A DNA stretch of 64,000 bases. It comes from Blasia pusilla (Eukaryota; Marchantiophyta; Marchantiopsida; Blasiales). Made by a program: the position numbers and the translations under genes. Shown piece after piece: positions 12,001 to 24,437 of the stretch (position 1 is its first letter; the number at the start of each line of letters is the position of its first letter). The notes beneath the pieces are model-generated. The model searched no databases, was not told the origin of the DNA, and worked only from the letters and a program-made list of their open reading frames with translations. Location of the stretch: assembly GCA_050084515.1 (NCBI GenBank), contig CM114274.1, forward strand, positions 38,440,001 to 38,504,000, written 5' to 3'.

Positions 12001-15000
12001 GTGTCGAAATCCTCACCATATGCATCTTTTCGTCATTAAATTTGGAGAGAAACTGGAGAAATTTACCTATACCGAGACTTACTTCAGCATCTACGGCCAA
12101 GAGCTTGGGGAGCAACGGACGCTTTTCACCTTGGAAGGACAAACGAACTTTGCTTTGGAGGAAAATATAGACGACTTGCAGTTTGATGCAATTCACCAGC
12201 ATCTTCCGACGTTGATTTCAAGTGCCCAGAGAGGTAATGTGGAAGGATCAAGAATGATGAAAGCGTAAGTTCGTTCCGTTGAATCGCACATGGTGCAGTC
12301 TAAGATACTGGTACGGAATCGAGATCTCGAGGTCATTTAGGATGATTACTTGTTCGTCATGATGGCGATTGTTTGTCGTGCCCATGCGCGCAGAATACAA
12401 GGCAGCATTCGAAGGTGCCGTCAAGCATCTGAGGAAATCCTCGGTTGATCACTCAAATTCGACTGTAGTTTCCACGCCCGAACAACGAAGACAACAGATG
12501 AAGTTCGCGGAGGTGACTAGACAACAGTACACCTTCTTGCAGCGCTTGATGGGGCATCAAAAGCTGGTCAACTTCATCGAGGAGTTTTGGCACCTCAGAA
12601 CCGATCTGGATACCTCAACCTCGACATCCGGATCCCAACATTTAAATGGATCTTGTATGGGGCTTGTATGGGCCGAGAGAAGCCGGGCTCGCTCCTTCTT
12701 CAAGCAGTTACTGGAGCGATCATCCGATCATGCGACATCGGAGGCGCAGACCTTCGATACAGATGATGATGTAGGTTTCATGGACAGAAACGCCCTCCTT
12801 TTCATTTGGTCTCTTAGTCTAATGTCGCTCAAAGTTTTGAGCAAGATGCATCACATGATCAGCTATCTAGAATATGCCAGTCGTGCAAAATATGGTCTCC
12901 GATCGACAAAGGAAACGAAAGTGAATGATAAAAAAAACTGACATGTGTGATGTGTGTGGATCCCTCAATCTTCAATGTACGATTTTTAATAAGGAATGAG
13001 ATCCGATCGAACAGTAGTAATTTCGAATTTAAACTCGTGGATGTGGACATATATACCTGTCGCAGGCGGCATGGGATGAGATCCGAGCAGCTCGAGCCAA
13101 TTGTGGACCAGGAACTGTATTTCTGGAGTACACATATGATACACAGTATCAGTTTAGCTCTGAAGTGGATCAGAGTGACATCCATGAGCTCTTGGTGCAC
13201 AGCTTTGTGTACGTCTTGGGCAAGGTACGCAACGGATTAAATTAGGGCGGAAGTCATGATTCCACCGGTCCGATTGGTTTGTCTTTCTAACGAGAATTCA
13301 CAGGAACTTCTTTTCTGTACTGACTATGAATTTTCTGACTAGAATAGAAATTCTTTTCAAGACTGTGTGACCGAACGGGATGGATTCGCAACCTGTAGAA
13401 CCTGTAGAACCTAGTTCCATCGATATACTATTTTATCTACGGTCCTACAGGTGTGTCCCGTGATCAATGGACGGTTGCACTCTTACACTGTGATGGCGTT
13501 TCCAGGATGGACAAGTGAAGATGCATGAGTCTAAACAACGAAATCCAGACGTTTTCTTAAGGGAACTTCACTTATTCTTGTCAAAAACTGATGAATACGA
13601 AAAGAATGAATCTCGGGTTGGGAGGATTCTGGAGGACCTTTACAAACTGTTGATCGCGCCGATTGCGGACTCGCTGAAAGACATGCTTCCCGAGGACAAT
13701 CTCATCATTGCTGTTGATGAGGTACTCCCGATATGCCGAGAATTTTATGGTCAATTGACGTACTATGGTATTTTCAAGATCCCTAGTCAAGATTACTTGG
13801 TTTGAGATTTCTGTGTAAGAGAGCTCATAGATTGTGTTTATTTTCGACCTCTGCAGACGAAAGATCCTGAGTAAACACAGATCTAGAAGTGTCCAGGTTC
13901 AAGATTACTAGGCTTGAGATTTCTGTATAAGAGAGCACATAGATTGTGTTTATTTTCGACCTCTGCGGAAGAAAGATCTTGAGTAACACATAGATCTAGA
14001 AGCGTCCAGGTCCATAACTCATTCAGGAATTCACTCAGGACTTCCACCATTTTTCATGGTTAGAACTGTGAATAGCCGCTGTCTGCTATCATTCTTGGTC
14101 TACGTCCCGTGGATTTGGGGCTACTTCTTCAGGTTCTAGCTTCCCGCACGCACGTAGACTGTTTCCATGCTCTAGCGGAAACAGTTTCGAGGGTGAGGGT
14201 ATCCGAGATTTCCTGTTCATCACACGTCGCACGCGAGTACTTCATGTGGCAGGTCTTGACCAACGTCCCATTTGCTGTTCTTCGGGACCGTGACGGCCAT
14301 TACCTCGTGGAAAAGCACACCATCTCCTTGGTTCCTTCTTTGCGCATCCTCGGCCACTGCCACAGACGTCTCAAAGCTCTGGAGAACTTTCCAAACCTCG
14401 CACCATCTGTCGCCCTAGGGGACCCGGCTGCTTCTACTTCAAGTGACAATCGACTGGAGGAAACGGTGACTGAAGTTACTACCATCGCTAAACTTTTCAA
14501 CGTGGAGAGCGACGAGGGTGCAGTGAAAGTGCTTCTCGGACTGGACGCCACAATTGACAATCTTCTACGAGTTGTCAGGTTGCCCTCCGGACACAGGCAA
14601 GGTTTCATCCATGTAGCCGCTCACGGGAAGGTGGATAAGGACTATAAAACCGGAGCATTGAGTCTCGCCAATCCGCGCCGTGTCAAAATTTGGCCACCTC
14701 GCATGAAAGGTCTGCAAGCTCCTGAAGGTGCGTCCTCGAATCGCCACATGGGGTAATAATCAGGTCGTCAGAACTGAGAGGGACGATTCGAGATAACAGG
14801 ATGTGGCAGTGAACTCGGAGATATAGATCAAAATCTCTCAACTCTTAAGGAAATCATTGTATGGAATTTCTTTCTCGGCTTGTGTGGATTGAGCTCTCGA
14901 GGGTGCTTGAGATTTCCACTAACGTGGTCCATGCTCCTGTGGTCGCTTCACCTGGTAGAGATACCTCCAGGAATTGCAGACGCCGCGTCCTCTTCTGCTT

Positions 15001-15724
15001 CCAGACGAGTCGGGGGAGGACTCGGTGCTATTGAAGATCCCGTGCTCTCCGATTCGGAAGGAGAAGGTGAATACCAAGACTGCAGATCTGAATTGGAATT
15101 ACATCATGGTGAAGCTGAACAGCTGCAGAGTGAGAGAGGTGAGCACGAGAATCGGCCAAGTCGAAGACGAGACTACAAAAGCTACGAGGCAGATGTGAAG
15201 AAAGGCATGCTGCGAGCAGAGGCCATCGTGGATCTCGTCTCTGACTGTCGCTCATACATCGTTGTCCTGAGTGCATGCAACACGGCTAAAGGCTCCGTGA
15301 GTCACTCTCTACATCTCTGCGCCATTCCAACAAACTATGCAATATTCTCTTGCATCTCCTCCTCGCCTCGCAACTCCCGATTCCTACTCTACCTCTCCAT
15401 GATCACCGTCTCTGAAACGCTCTACTCCGATGCCCGTTTTTGCAGTTGTTCCCGAGCGAAGGGGTTATCAACCTCCCGCGAGCATTCATGATAAGCGGAG
15501 CTCCGTGCGCGGTGGTGTCACAATGGGAACTGGATGACAAATCGTCTGCGACAATGATGGGAGAGTTCTACTCAGCGTTGCGACAGGGCAACGACGTAGC
15601 TTCGGCGTTGCGATCATCCATGCTGTACATGCTCAGATCCAACTACGAACTGTACAAGTGGGGAGCGAGCGTGGTCTGGGGATTGCCCACGGTGCGTCTA
15701 CCATCGCCGATGCTTCACCAGTGA
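9082..15724 (+). CDS. TPR-region/CHAT-domain protein (caspase-like peptidase fold)
   Basis: Proposed exons: 9082-9087 (ATG AGG, tentative), 9397-9810, 10129-11372, 11557-12233, 12394-12770, 13066-13224, 13506-13721, 14253-14727, 14980-15296, 15446-15724. All introns are GT-AG, phases agree at every junction, and the sum is 4164 nt (1387 residues). Residues about 140-780 are helical and Leu/Ala-rich, with a recognisable TPR near 11770-11870 (AIFHCREAVRLDPE). From about residue 907 the CHAT domain starts (TVFLEYTY) and continues through VPFAVL, the His motif HVAAHG (His at 14622-14624, about residue 1155), the Cys motif LSACNT (Cys at 15276-15278, about 1289) and VINLPRAFMISGAPCAVVSQ to the C-terminus. 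The His-Cys dyad is intact, so a cysteine peptidase role is plausible; no substrate is known. An acidic, low-complexity stretch of about 70 residues lies between His and Cys, longer than usual. The first exon is the weakest call. A copia element begins 180 bp after the stop. Confidence 0.85.
13787..14011. repeat. 112-bp tandem duplication inside a CHAT-gene intron
   Basis: Two copies (from 13787 and 13899), about 90% identical by eye, wholly inside intron 13722-14252. The first copy begins just inside an open frame that overruns exon 13506-13721, which explains why that frame stays open past the donor site. Confidence 0.85.
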
Positions 15725-15772
15725 TTGATGGATTGCTTCATTGATCGCGGACATAACTGCCTCCAACACTTC

Positions 15773-15904
15773 TGCATTAAACCTTTCACTGATCACTTCT
15801 CCATCATGAGAAGACTTTCATCTGCGAGAACGATGTACTGCATTAAGCCTTTCACTGATCACTTCTCCATCATGACAAGACTATCATCTGCGAAAACGAT
15901 GTAC
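15773..15904. repeat. 66-bp tandem duplication in the 3' flank of the CHAT gene
   Basis: Two adjacent copies (15773-15838, 15839-15904) sharing CCTTTCACTGATCACTTCTC. The second abuts the copia LTR and supplies its left target duplication (TGTAC). Confidence 0.85.
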
Positions 15905-16013
15905 CGTTGGAATGTGTAAACGGAAACAAGCCGGGCTGCAACGTAAACGCTGTTGCAACGAGCACTGATGTATTAACCAAAAATTTCCGTTCATTCTGCT
16001 GAAACAAACTACA
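15905..16013 (+). repeat. 5' LTR of a Ty1/copia element (short)
   Basis: Begins CGTTGGAATGTGTAAAC (TG mutated to CG) and ends GAAACAAACTACA, matching both ends of the 3' LTR at 38508-38782. It is only 109 bp against 275 bp because it lacks the degenerate internal repeats of the 3' copy. Flanking pentamers TGTAC (left) and TGTAT (right of the 3' LTR) look like the target duplication with one change. Confidence 0.8.
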
Positions 16014-16025
16014 TGGTAACAGAGC
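16014..16025 (+). other. Probable primer-binding site of the copia element
   Basis: TGGTAACAGAGC immediately follows the LTR. It resembles the initiator-methionine tRNA primer site common in plant copia elements (TGGTATCAGAGC) with one difference. Confidence 0.65.
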
Positions 16026-16079
16026 AGGTTAAATGTGAGATCTCTAGCAATTTCTCACAAGCCGAAACTGGCCTAGCTG

Positions 16080-19000
16080 CCTCAGTTCTCGAGCCACGAA
16101 ACACTTCGAGAAGAGAGATCAAAAGGCTCTTGGAATTCTGATGTTGTCAAATGCAGAGACCTCCAAGGAAGCTTGGACTACACTTGAAGCTGCTCATGCT
16201 AGCACAACCATGACCAGAAAAATGGCATTACAGAGGCGAATTTACTTAATGAAGATGAGCTCGACCTCAACTATGTATTCTCACCTAAGCATTATGAAAG
16301 AGTTAAGAGACAATTTGGCAGAAGTCAAGGTCTTAATTGATGATGAAACCATGGCGGCCACTATGATGAATAGTGTGGCACAAGACTCGTACGGGGACTT
16401 CATAAACTCTCTAGATCAAATGCCATCAAAATGGCCTTCATCCTCAAAATGAAGACGCCTACTTTTCCTGAACTATACACACTCCTACTTGACGAAGAGA
16501 GGAGACGTAACGACCTTGTTGCCCAAGAAGGACGAGAGTCGGGACCTAGCGCTCTATTCAGCCAGAAGAAGGGAACATTCCCGCATCAATATGAAGAACA
16601 ACGATCACAAGAGCGCAACACATCCAGACCAAAGGCCCAAACCTTCCGCACCATCGAGAAGAAGTTCAATGGTAAGACCTATAGCACTACCAGCAAGAAG
16701 GAGTGCACAATATGTGGTAAGATTGGCCATGATTCAAATCAATGTTGGTATAGGAATGATCGCTACAATTGATCAATGAGACCACTAGAAAAGCAACGAA
16801 GCTTCCTCGCGGAGAATGCAAGAACTAATCGAGCACTCACACCATAAAGTGAAGATGATGCACGTGGATTTATCTCAGCATTGGTTACCACAAACCAAGT
16901 GGAAAAGTGGTTCATTGATAGCGGCACGAGCAACCACATGATCAAGAATAAAGGTTGGTTCACATCTTACAAACTTTTGATGAATAGACCTGAAGTATCA
17001 AAGGGAGATGGCTCCATTCATTCTGCTATTGGGGAAGGAGATGTGCAAGTGACATTGCCCTCGGGTGAAGATTATACAATCAAGGATTTGTGATATATTC
17101 CAGCTTTGACACACAACCTTATCTCCATCAGCCATATCACCGAAAGAGAGAAAATGAAGGTTGTTTTTTATTCCAAGGGATGTGAGTTCTTACGAGAGGC
17201 CGACAATTCTATCACTGCCCAAAGAGTAAGGGTTTGGCTTGCTAAGAAGTTGATATAGTCGTCCATACCAAGATCTTCAAACCAACTACAAGTTTGGTAT
17301 GAAGGACTTGGACACTTTAACACTAAGGGCCTCAAGTTGTTAAGCAAAGACAATATTGTTGGAGGATTACCTAAATTAAGTGGAGACATATCCACTTGTG
17401 ACACATGCTTACGAGGCAAGAAATCAAGGAAAAAGTCTAACAAACATACCTTCTCAAGGGCTCCTACTCCCCTCTGCCTAGTCCACATCAACCTTGGAGG
17501 ATCAATTCAAATGGCTTCACTATCAGGGGCAAGGCACTACACGCTATTAGTTGATGACCATTCAAGATTTATGTAAGTTTATTTCCTGCAACACAAATCC
17601 GTTGCATTGGGTGTACTCAAGAAATTTCTTACATTGATGAGAACTCAATCCGCTGCAGTAGAGGAATCCTTGCATCTACACCTTAGTGAGCCACCCTCAA
17701 AATTGAAGATCATACGAACAGACAAGGGAGGTGAATTCACAGAGAGGGCATTTGAGAACTTTTGTAGTGCTTATGGCATCCGTCATCAATTTACTATGGT
17801 CTATATCTCACAACAAAATAGTATTGTTGAGAGGAGGAATTGAACGGTAGTTGAGATGGCAAGGTGTATGTTGAAGGGGCGAAATCTCCCCAACTATCTT
17901 TGGGCAAAGGCCATTAACAAGGCTATGTACATCCTGAACAAGTGCCCAACAAGGGCTTTGGAGGAGAAAACATCTAAAGAAGTCTTCACTAGCATCAAAT
18001 CGAATGTCTCACTCCTTCGAATTTTTCGGCGTGGAGCTTATGCACATATATCAAAAGAATTGAGGAGAAAACTTGATGATAAAAGTGTGGAATGCATATT
18101 TATTGGCTATGGCAATACAGAGAAATCTTACAAGCTCTTCTCTATGGAGCATCACGAGGTGTTTCTGAGCCGTGGCGTCATATTTGATGAAGTCACTCCC
18201 CACTCCGAAGAGCATCAATCAAACGACCGAGAGTGGCCTCAAACCTCCAACAACGAGGAGTCGGAAAATGAATCTGACAAGGATACACCATCTTCACGGC
18301 CCACAACTCATGCTGATCCACCGCCAACACTTGGTGAAAGAGGTCAAGTATTAGGCAATATTGGGCCCACACTTTCGGTACCACCTCCACGAAGGTCAAG
18401 TCGACTACGCCAACTTCCTTCCAACTTACAGAGGATTATATTCTACATATGGCTCTCTTTCTAAGTCATACACCACTTCAGCAAGCTCCCATTGAGCCTC
18501 AATCAATCCAAGAGGCGTGCACTAATCCACATTGGCAACATACAATAATCGAGGAGTACAATGTCATAGTTGCCAACCGAACATGGGACCTGGTCCATCT
18601 CCCATCAAAGTGGGTTTATAAGTGTAAGTATAATGTTGATGGATCATTGTCCAGGTACAAGGCAAGGCTAGTAGCAGAAGGCTATCGACAATGCTGAGGC
18701 ATTGATCATGATGAGACATATGCGTCAGTTGCAAAAATTACCACGATTCGAGTGATCATATCTCTTGCAGTCATATTCGATTGGCCCCTACTCCAGATGG
18801 GTGTTTAGAATGCCTTCTTAAATGGCACTTTTGGAAAAAGAAGTATATCTACAACAACCTCAAGGCTTTACTGCTCCTGGAACTTAAGACCTTGTTTGCA
18901 GGATGCGGAAAGCTCTTTATGGCCTGATGCGAGCAAATCGAATATGGGATCAAACCTATGACTCAATTATGTTAAACAAACACGGATTTGCAAAGAGTAA

Positions 19001-19766
19001 ACACGACCCAAACCTTTATCTCAAGATCTCTACTTACGGGATTGTCATAGTGATCTTATATGTGGATATATGACTTGATCATTATTGGAGATGATGTACA
19101 AGAGATATGTGATCGTAACAAAGGACTCTCCTCTTCATTCAAGATGAATGATCTTGGGAGTTTACACTTCTGCCTCGCACTTGAGGTAAAGCGAGGGCCC
19201 AAAATGACCTTCTTGACTCAAGAAAGGCATATAGCAATCTTGCTTCAAACTTTTGGCCTAGAGGATTGCAAATCAACGCCCACTTCGGGGAGTACAAAGA
19301 GACTTACTTATGATGATCAAGAGGAGAAGGTGCACTTAAGAGCGTACCAAAAATTGGTGGGCTCACTTAACTGTATCACCAACTCTCGACCAGATATTGC
19401 GTATGCAGTAAGCCAAATCAGCCAACATATGGCTAACCCCCGAAAGTCTCACCTCATTGGCAGCCATTGCAGCAAAGAGGGTGACAAGGTATCTTAACGG
19501 TACAAACACATTTGGGCTTGCCTACGATAGAGGAAACCAACAAGCTCCGATAATCTTGGGATTCTCAGATGTTGATTATGCAGGTTGTCCAGCAACTTGC
19601 CGATCAATTGCAAGATATTTTTTCTCCTTTGGAAGTGCGGCTGTGAGCTTCTCATCAAAGAAGCAAGCATCGATTTCACTATCTTCCACAGAGGTATGAC
19701 AAATGCCACAACGGAAGCCGTATCGCTTAGAGGACTATTGGATGAACTTTGGTTTACCCAACCTGA
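16080..19766 (+). pseudogene. Ty1/copia gag-pol, left part, interrupted and frameshifted
   Basis: Order is gag, protease, integrase, RT, RNase H, as in Ty1/copia. The gag N-terminus is missing. The rest (16141-16452) is UBN2-like, and a CCHC knuckle CTICGKIGHDSNQC lies near 16710. Protease: WFIDSGTSNHM near 16910. Integrase: GLGHF, CDTCLRGK, LVDDHSRF, TDKGGEF and a region near 17820 that corresponds to the catalytic Glu segment (SIVERR). RT: WVYKCKYNVDGSLSRYKARL (18610), then a YVDD motif broken by an insertion near 19065 before LIIIGDD. RNase H: GFSDVDYAG and SSTEA-like motif. At least eight stops or frameshifts make it inactive. Coding stops after LLDELWFTQPD at 19766, where element X begins; it resumes at 38234. 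Confidence 0.92.
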
Positions 19767-20141
19767 TGTCATGACCATACGGATTATGTCGTAGAGTATA
19801 GTGTGCTAGTAGAGGCCATACCTTGTGTAGGGCCGTAGTGTCTAGGTAGAGATGCGGTTTCATTCATAGGGTTGGGGGTTACTCAGTTGAGGGTGACTTT
19901 TCCAGTAGGGCCCGCTCTTAGGTTGGAGGATATAGTGTGGAGTGCACTCAAAGAACAGTTAGTTCTTTGAGTTGAGCCTGTTGCGTTGGGAGTTAAGTTA
20001 GCCTTGGTAGTATGTAGAGCTCTTGGCTATGGTGGTTCCCGCAAGCTTCGACTTGGATTCTCCCATCGTGGAGTGGGTTTGGCTCGATTTTATGTGATTC
20101 TATTTGTGTTTCATGACAGTAGGTCTTTCACAGACTTCACT
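19767..20141 (+). repeat. Left terminal repeat A1 of Ty3-type element X
   Basis: Starts TGTCATGACCATACGG directly after copia codons and matches 37760-38129 over its whole length, about 95% by eye (mostly transitions, plus a 5-bp indel). Unlike an ordinary LTR it does not end in CA and is not followed by the roughly 104-bp segment that follows A2 at the right end. Confidence 0.88.
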
Positions 20142-21617
20142 CAAAGAACTAGAGTAGATCGATGGTAGCTTCGATTGTGGATCAATAGGATCTGGTTAGG
20201 GTTGATTGTGTACTCAGCCGTGGATGTTCATGGCTTGTGGCCTATGTTGGAGTTGGGAATCAGGTGCGTGGTGGTCGAGAAAGAAGCGCCTTGTTGAGAG
20301 CTTTCCAATGCGCTTTAGATCGCCGAATTTTGTCAAGGGAGTTGGAAGTTATCAAGGATTGAAGATTCTGGTTCGTGTTCGACGGTTTTCTAATGTGGAG
20401 AGCTTTGAGTGCGGAAGCTCTGTTGAAGTTCATCCAGATCGGGTGAGAGGTTCCTATTGCTACTTGTATTTTGATCTCATGTGAAGCTATCTGCTTGAGT
20501 GTGTGGAGCATTGCGGATTTCTGCATGCATGAATCTGGGTGGAAGCGCTGTCGGATTTGCGATTCTAGAGGTGTATTGACACCAAGTTTGTCTTATTTTT
20601 AGCTTGGAGTACAGACCTCAATTGTAGCTGATTTTTGGTGGAGAGATAACTATGGTGGTCGATTGAATTCCGGTTGGAAAAGATTCAATTTTGGTTGAGG
20701 ATTTGTGGAGTAATTGCTGATCAAAATTTTGCGGATTGTAGATCGGAGGGGCTGGTTGGTTGGTGACTCGTCCGTTGTTGGAGACGCCTATCCCGTTGGG
20801 GGCGCCCTGGTTGGGCCTCTCTCCATAGCAAAGCATGGCGAACGGGGCGATAGGGGCATGTCTCGAGCACTTCGAGGCTTCGAGGCAACTCGTGGTAGCT
20901 CGGGGCGAGTGGGCGTGAGAGGCGGAGTAAGGAGCAAGCAGGCAAGCTTGCTTGCTTGGGCGTAAGGCAATTTTTGCAGGATTTGTGATTTGAGTGTTGC
21001 ATAACTAGTCACCCATCTTTGGGCTATTCTGCCTGGAAGACGCTTAACTGCTGAGTTCTTAACTATGCCAGTGTACACACTGATGTAGCTCATTTGGTGT
21101 TGTTTGGAGATGTGTTAGGCGCTTTATGCATCTCAGGTTTTTGGTTGATGGACCTCTAGCGCATAGTACCGTGTAGCCTCTCCATGTAGGTGATATTTTC
21201 AGGTGCTGCGAGTCCGACTAGCACGTCATCGACCCGCGGCGGAGTAGCTATTGAGTTAGAACTGTGTGATGGGTTTTGTGGATTCAGGGGGCGCCACGTT
21301 TGGTGGATTGTGCTACCTTGATTTCCATTTGCGATTGGAGGGTTGTCGTTGGACTTCCTGTGTTTGGATTCCTTCCATTGTTGCTTCTTGCTTGCGCGCC
21401 CATTGTTAGGGTTTACGCTGATTTCCATAGTAGTGTTACTCCTGTGTGCTACCGGTAGTGAGGCTAGAGTGATGACCAGTAGACCATGGGAGGCTTCTTG
21501 TGGTGATGACAAGTTAGGTTGCCTACACCCATAGCTAGTAGAGCTAGAATAGTACAACGACATCGACGTCACTTGATTACTTAGTGGTGGTAATTTGGTG
21601 GTGGTGCGGCATCGGCG
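20142..21617 (+). other. 5' leader of element X
   Basis: About 1.5 kb between A1 and gag with only short open frames. I find no clear tRNA-type primer-binding site next to A1. No gene is evident. Confidence 0.6.
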
Positions 21618-23655
21618 TTGGTCATCACGGAGCTGTCTGGTGGTCTGGTTGGGGACCGTGGTACGGACAGTGGTGGTTTCACACGGAGTGGATTGAGGTA
21701 CCGGCTACCTTTTCCACTTCCGACGGTTGATGAAGAGGAGGACGAGGGTGTTCCAAACATCGAGTCTTCTACGTTGTTATTGAGTGTTGCAGCTCCATTG
21801 ATTTGGGACATGGACGGGATATATGGGGCCATGAAGGGCCCACGACGATACTCGGGTGCAGTGGGCACCATTGAGTTGGAGGACTTCATGCAGGAGTTTG
21901 ATACGTGGTGTGATATGCAGATGTTGCGGAACGCCACGTTGTTTACACCCTTCTTGGCTTGGAAGGGGTTGTTTCAACACTTGGAGGGACCACCCATGGA
22001 TGATTACCATGAGTTTAGGAAGGACCATGTTGCTGAGATTGAGGCGTGGAGACAATATTGGTCTCCAGGCTATGTGTCTATCATCCATGGTGGTATTGGT
22101 AGTAGTGCTCCTACTATGCCAACCAGCCCGACGTTGAGTGGTACGAGTACGAGCCGGAATGGGGGTACCAGTGGAGGTACCCATGGAGATACCAGTGGGG
22201 GTACTAGTAGAGGTACTACTGCCCCACCATCGTTCAGCCCGGTTGCAGAGTTCTTCAAGAGATGGAAGAAGAACTATCAGGGAGTGAAGACAGAGAAGTT
22301 GAGGAGTCTTCAGGAATTTGAGCGAAAGACTGGTCAGAGTTTTCGTGAGGTATACATTCGTATGCGACGCTTGATTTCAATTACCCAGGGTGTGATTGGG
22401 GCTCAGGCAGTTCAATTTTGGTATGGGATCTTGGACAGAGAGTTGCACCGCAGGGTACGTGATGCTACTCTTATGAGTGATGATTTATCCACATTGACCC
22501 ATGTGTTTGCTCTATCTGAGAAGATTGAGCTTAACATGGTGAAGGAGAGAGTGGTGACATCCGCATTCATTAGGGATACAACTACTACTTCTCGTATTCA
22601 GAAACCCACCTCACAGTCTCGTGTAGTGGTGGTGGTAGTAGTAGTGGGAGTTGTGGGGGATACACACGACCTCAGTTAGGTCCTAGAGGGACACTTGCGT
22701 AGAGACCATTGCCTTCATTTTTGCCCCGCAGCAAGGACAATCATGTTGGACATGTGGAGGTGATCATGTTAGGAGGTTTTGTCCCCAAGAGGATGGGAGA
22801 CGGACTTTGGAGGATGGGCCTCAGTCAGCCCCAACTCAGTGTGATCATTGCGGGAGACCAGGTAATCCTCGAGAGCGTTGCTTTGATCTTCATCCAGAGT
22901 TGAGATCAGGCCTCGGTTGTGGTGGAGAAGCTCCGAGAGGCCGAGGTGGTAGAGGTGGTAGGGGTGGTAGAGATGGACCAGTGGTTGGAGAGTCTACGGT
23001 GGCTACCCCTACCACTACGACAGAGTAAGCTATGGCTGCCAGGATTGAGCAGTTGGAGCAGAAGTTGGCTACTATGGCTGATATCCAGCATAGATCAGGT
23101 TCGGGAGCAGGTTCGGGAGCAGGGGCTTCCACCTCTTATGGAGGGAATGATCTCTCTTATATGGCGAGTGTAGCACAGGTGGAGGCATCAGCTGAAGTTA
23201 CGAGAGGAGCCACTCGAGCGTCAGAGCCACGCGGTGCTACTGTGGAGTTGGACCCACAGAGGGGTAAGGCTGGGAGGCAGGCTAGGCTTCCCCAGTCATT
23301 CTTGTTGTCTGAGGTGCTTAGGACTCCATCCTTGGTTCCTACGCAGCCTATTGAGCCGACAGTGGGGACTGAGGCATCTACATCACGTGTAGTAGACACG
23401 GATGCAGCATCGAGTGCAGTATTGCGGATGGCAACTTCAGTGTTGGGATCCCCATTATTTTCGGCCACGGAGTTAATGGCTTTAGGAGTTGACTTAGCTC
23501 CTGTATTTCAGCTACCAGCCACGGTGTGTGAACGTGGGGGTGTTACTGCTACACGTGCTCAGGTGGATGAGGGTGTTGGGGTGGAGCGACCCTCTATGTC
23601 AGGTGTAGCATTGAGTACCAGTGCTACTTCCAACCAGGAGCTATCAGTCGCATGA
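21618..23655 (+). pseudogene. gag of Ty3-type element X
   Basis: Open from 21618 to 22679, then shifted. A conserved Gag block SGAVGTIELEDF, FLAWKGLFQHLEGPPMDDY and WSPGYVS is shared with elements B and D, followed by the capsid-like helix region (FREVYIRMRRLIS to LSEKIELNM). Two knuckles lie in the shifted frame near 22743-22880: CWTCGGDHVRRFC (normal CCHC) and CDHCGRPGNPRERC, in which the zinc-ligand His is Asn. 23032-23655 continues with a heptad-like stretch (MAARIEQLEQKLATM) and an Ala/Ser/Thr-rich linker. Packages RNA and forms the particle in this family; this copy is dead. Confidence 0.85.
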
Positions 23656-23959
23656 CCACTGCAGTGGTCACATCAGCCGAGTCGTATGATGTACTAGTTG
23701 GAGGAGTAATATTGTACCCGATGGGTTTTCAGATGGATTAGTGGACTGAGACAGCGTCTTATAGACCTGGTTGGCAGTCTGGGGATGGACGTATGAGCCA
23801 AGTTCCTGTGAGATTTATTTATGGGGCTCGACCACGAGGGTCTTCCCCAACGGTGTTAGCATTTGTGGCTGGTTTTAGTGGAGTAGTCACTTGGCCACGA
23901 GACTTTTTGGAGGGTCATGTTTCTCCTATGGATTCTCCTGTGCATGAGGAAGTAGAGGA
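23656..23959 (+). pseudogene. Element X: protease-deleted linker before the DNMT
   Basis: Compared with element B, about 100 codons containing the aspartic protease active site are missing; the text jumps from AVVTSAES to YDVLVGG. The rest (ILYPMGF, YRPGWQSGDGRMSQ, VTWPRDFLEGH) matches B's linker. Coding halts at 23959 where element B is inserted, and resumes in frame at 32961 (codons for EVEE then VPSF). Confidence 0.85.
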
Positions 23960-24437
23960 TGTCACATCTAGGTAGCCGATAGGTCGAGATCTATCGTGGA
24001 TAGGGCGTAGGAGCCAGCGGACTATCTTGAGTGTAACTTTGTCCCACAGTGTCGTATGAGGTTGAGGATAGGTCCATTGTGTCAGGAACGTCGTTTCTGA
24101 AGACTTTCATGTTGAGGTCTTTTACAGCCGGGTGACTTGTTGACCAGGTCACCTGCCCCTGGTAACCTATGCGCACAGGTTACCAAGGGAAGGGCTATTT
24201 TAGGGGAAGAGCCTTTTGGCTCTTCCCAACCTATATAAGAGAGGAAGATGGCTTTCCTAAGCCATCTTTCTCATGTTGGGCCATTGAAGCACCTCCCTTG
24301 TATGTGTGTGAGCTAGGACTAGGGTGCTAGCGTCCGGATTCCTTGATAGCACAGGGTGGACGAGGCTCGATATGCCGATGTAGATTGAGGAATGGAGTTT
24401 TAGGCCGGGTGTGCCGTTTTTACTACTCTTTATTTTT
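23960..24437 (+). repeat. Left terminal repeat A1 of Ty3-type element B
   Basis: Starts TGTCACATCT after AGGA, which recurs at 32957-32960 as a 4-bp target duplication. The body aligns with the minus-strand repeats at 44490-44998 (element D) and 62876-63318 (element E). The shared end is near TACTACTCTTTATTTTT, after which B runs straight into leader sequence. Confidence 0.85.
24204..24239 (+). promoter_or_regulatory. Hairpin plus TATA box in element B terminal repeat
   Basis: A perfect 10-bp inverted repeat (GGGAAGAGCC, TTTT loop, GGCTCTTCCC; 24204-24227) is followed 4 bp later by TATATAAG (24232-24239). The hairpin recurs next to the TATA-like sequence in elements D and E. A second inverted repeat, GGTAACCT/AGGTTACC, lies just upstream. 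Probable core promoter for the genomic RNA. Confidence 0.65.
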
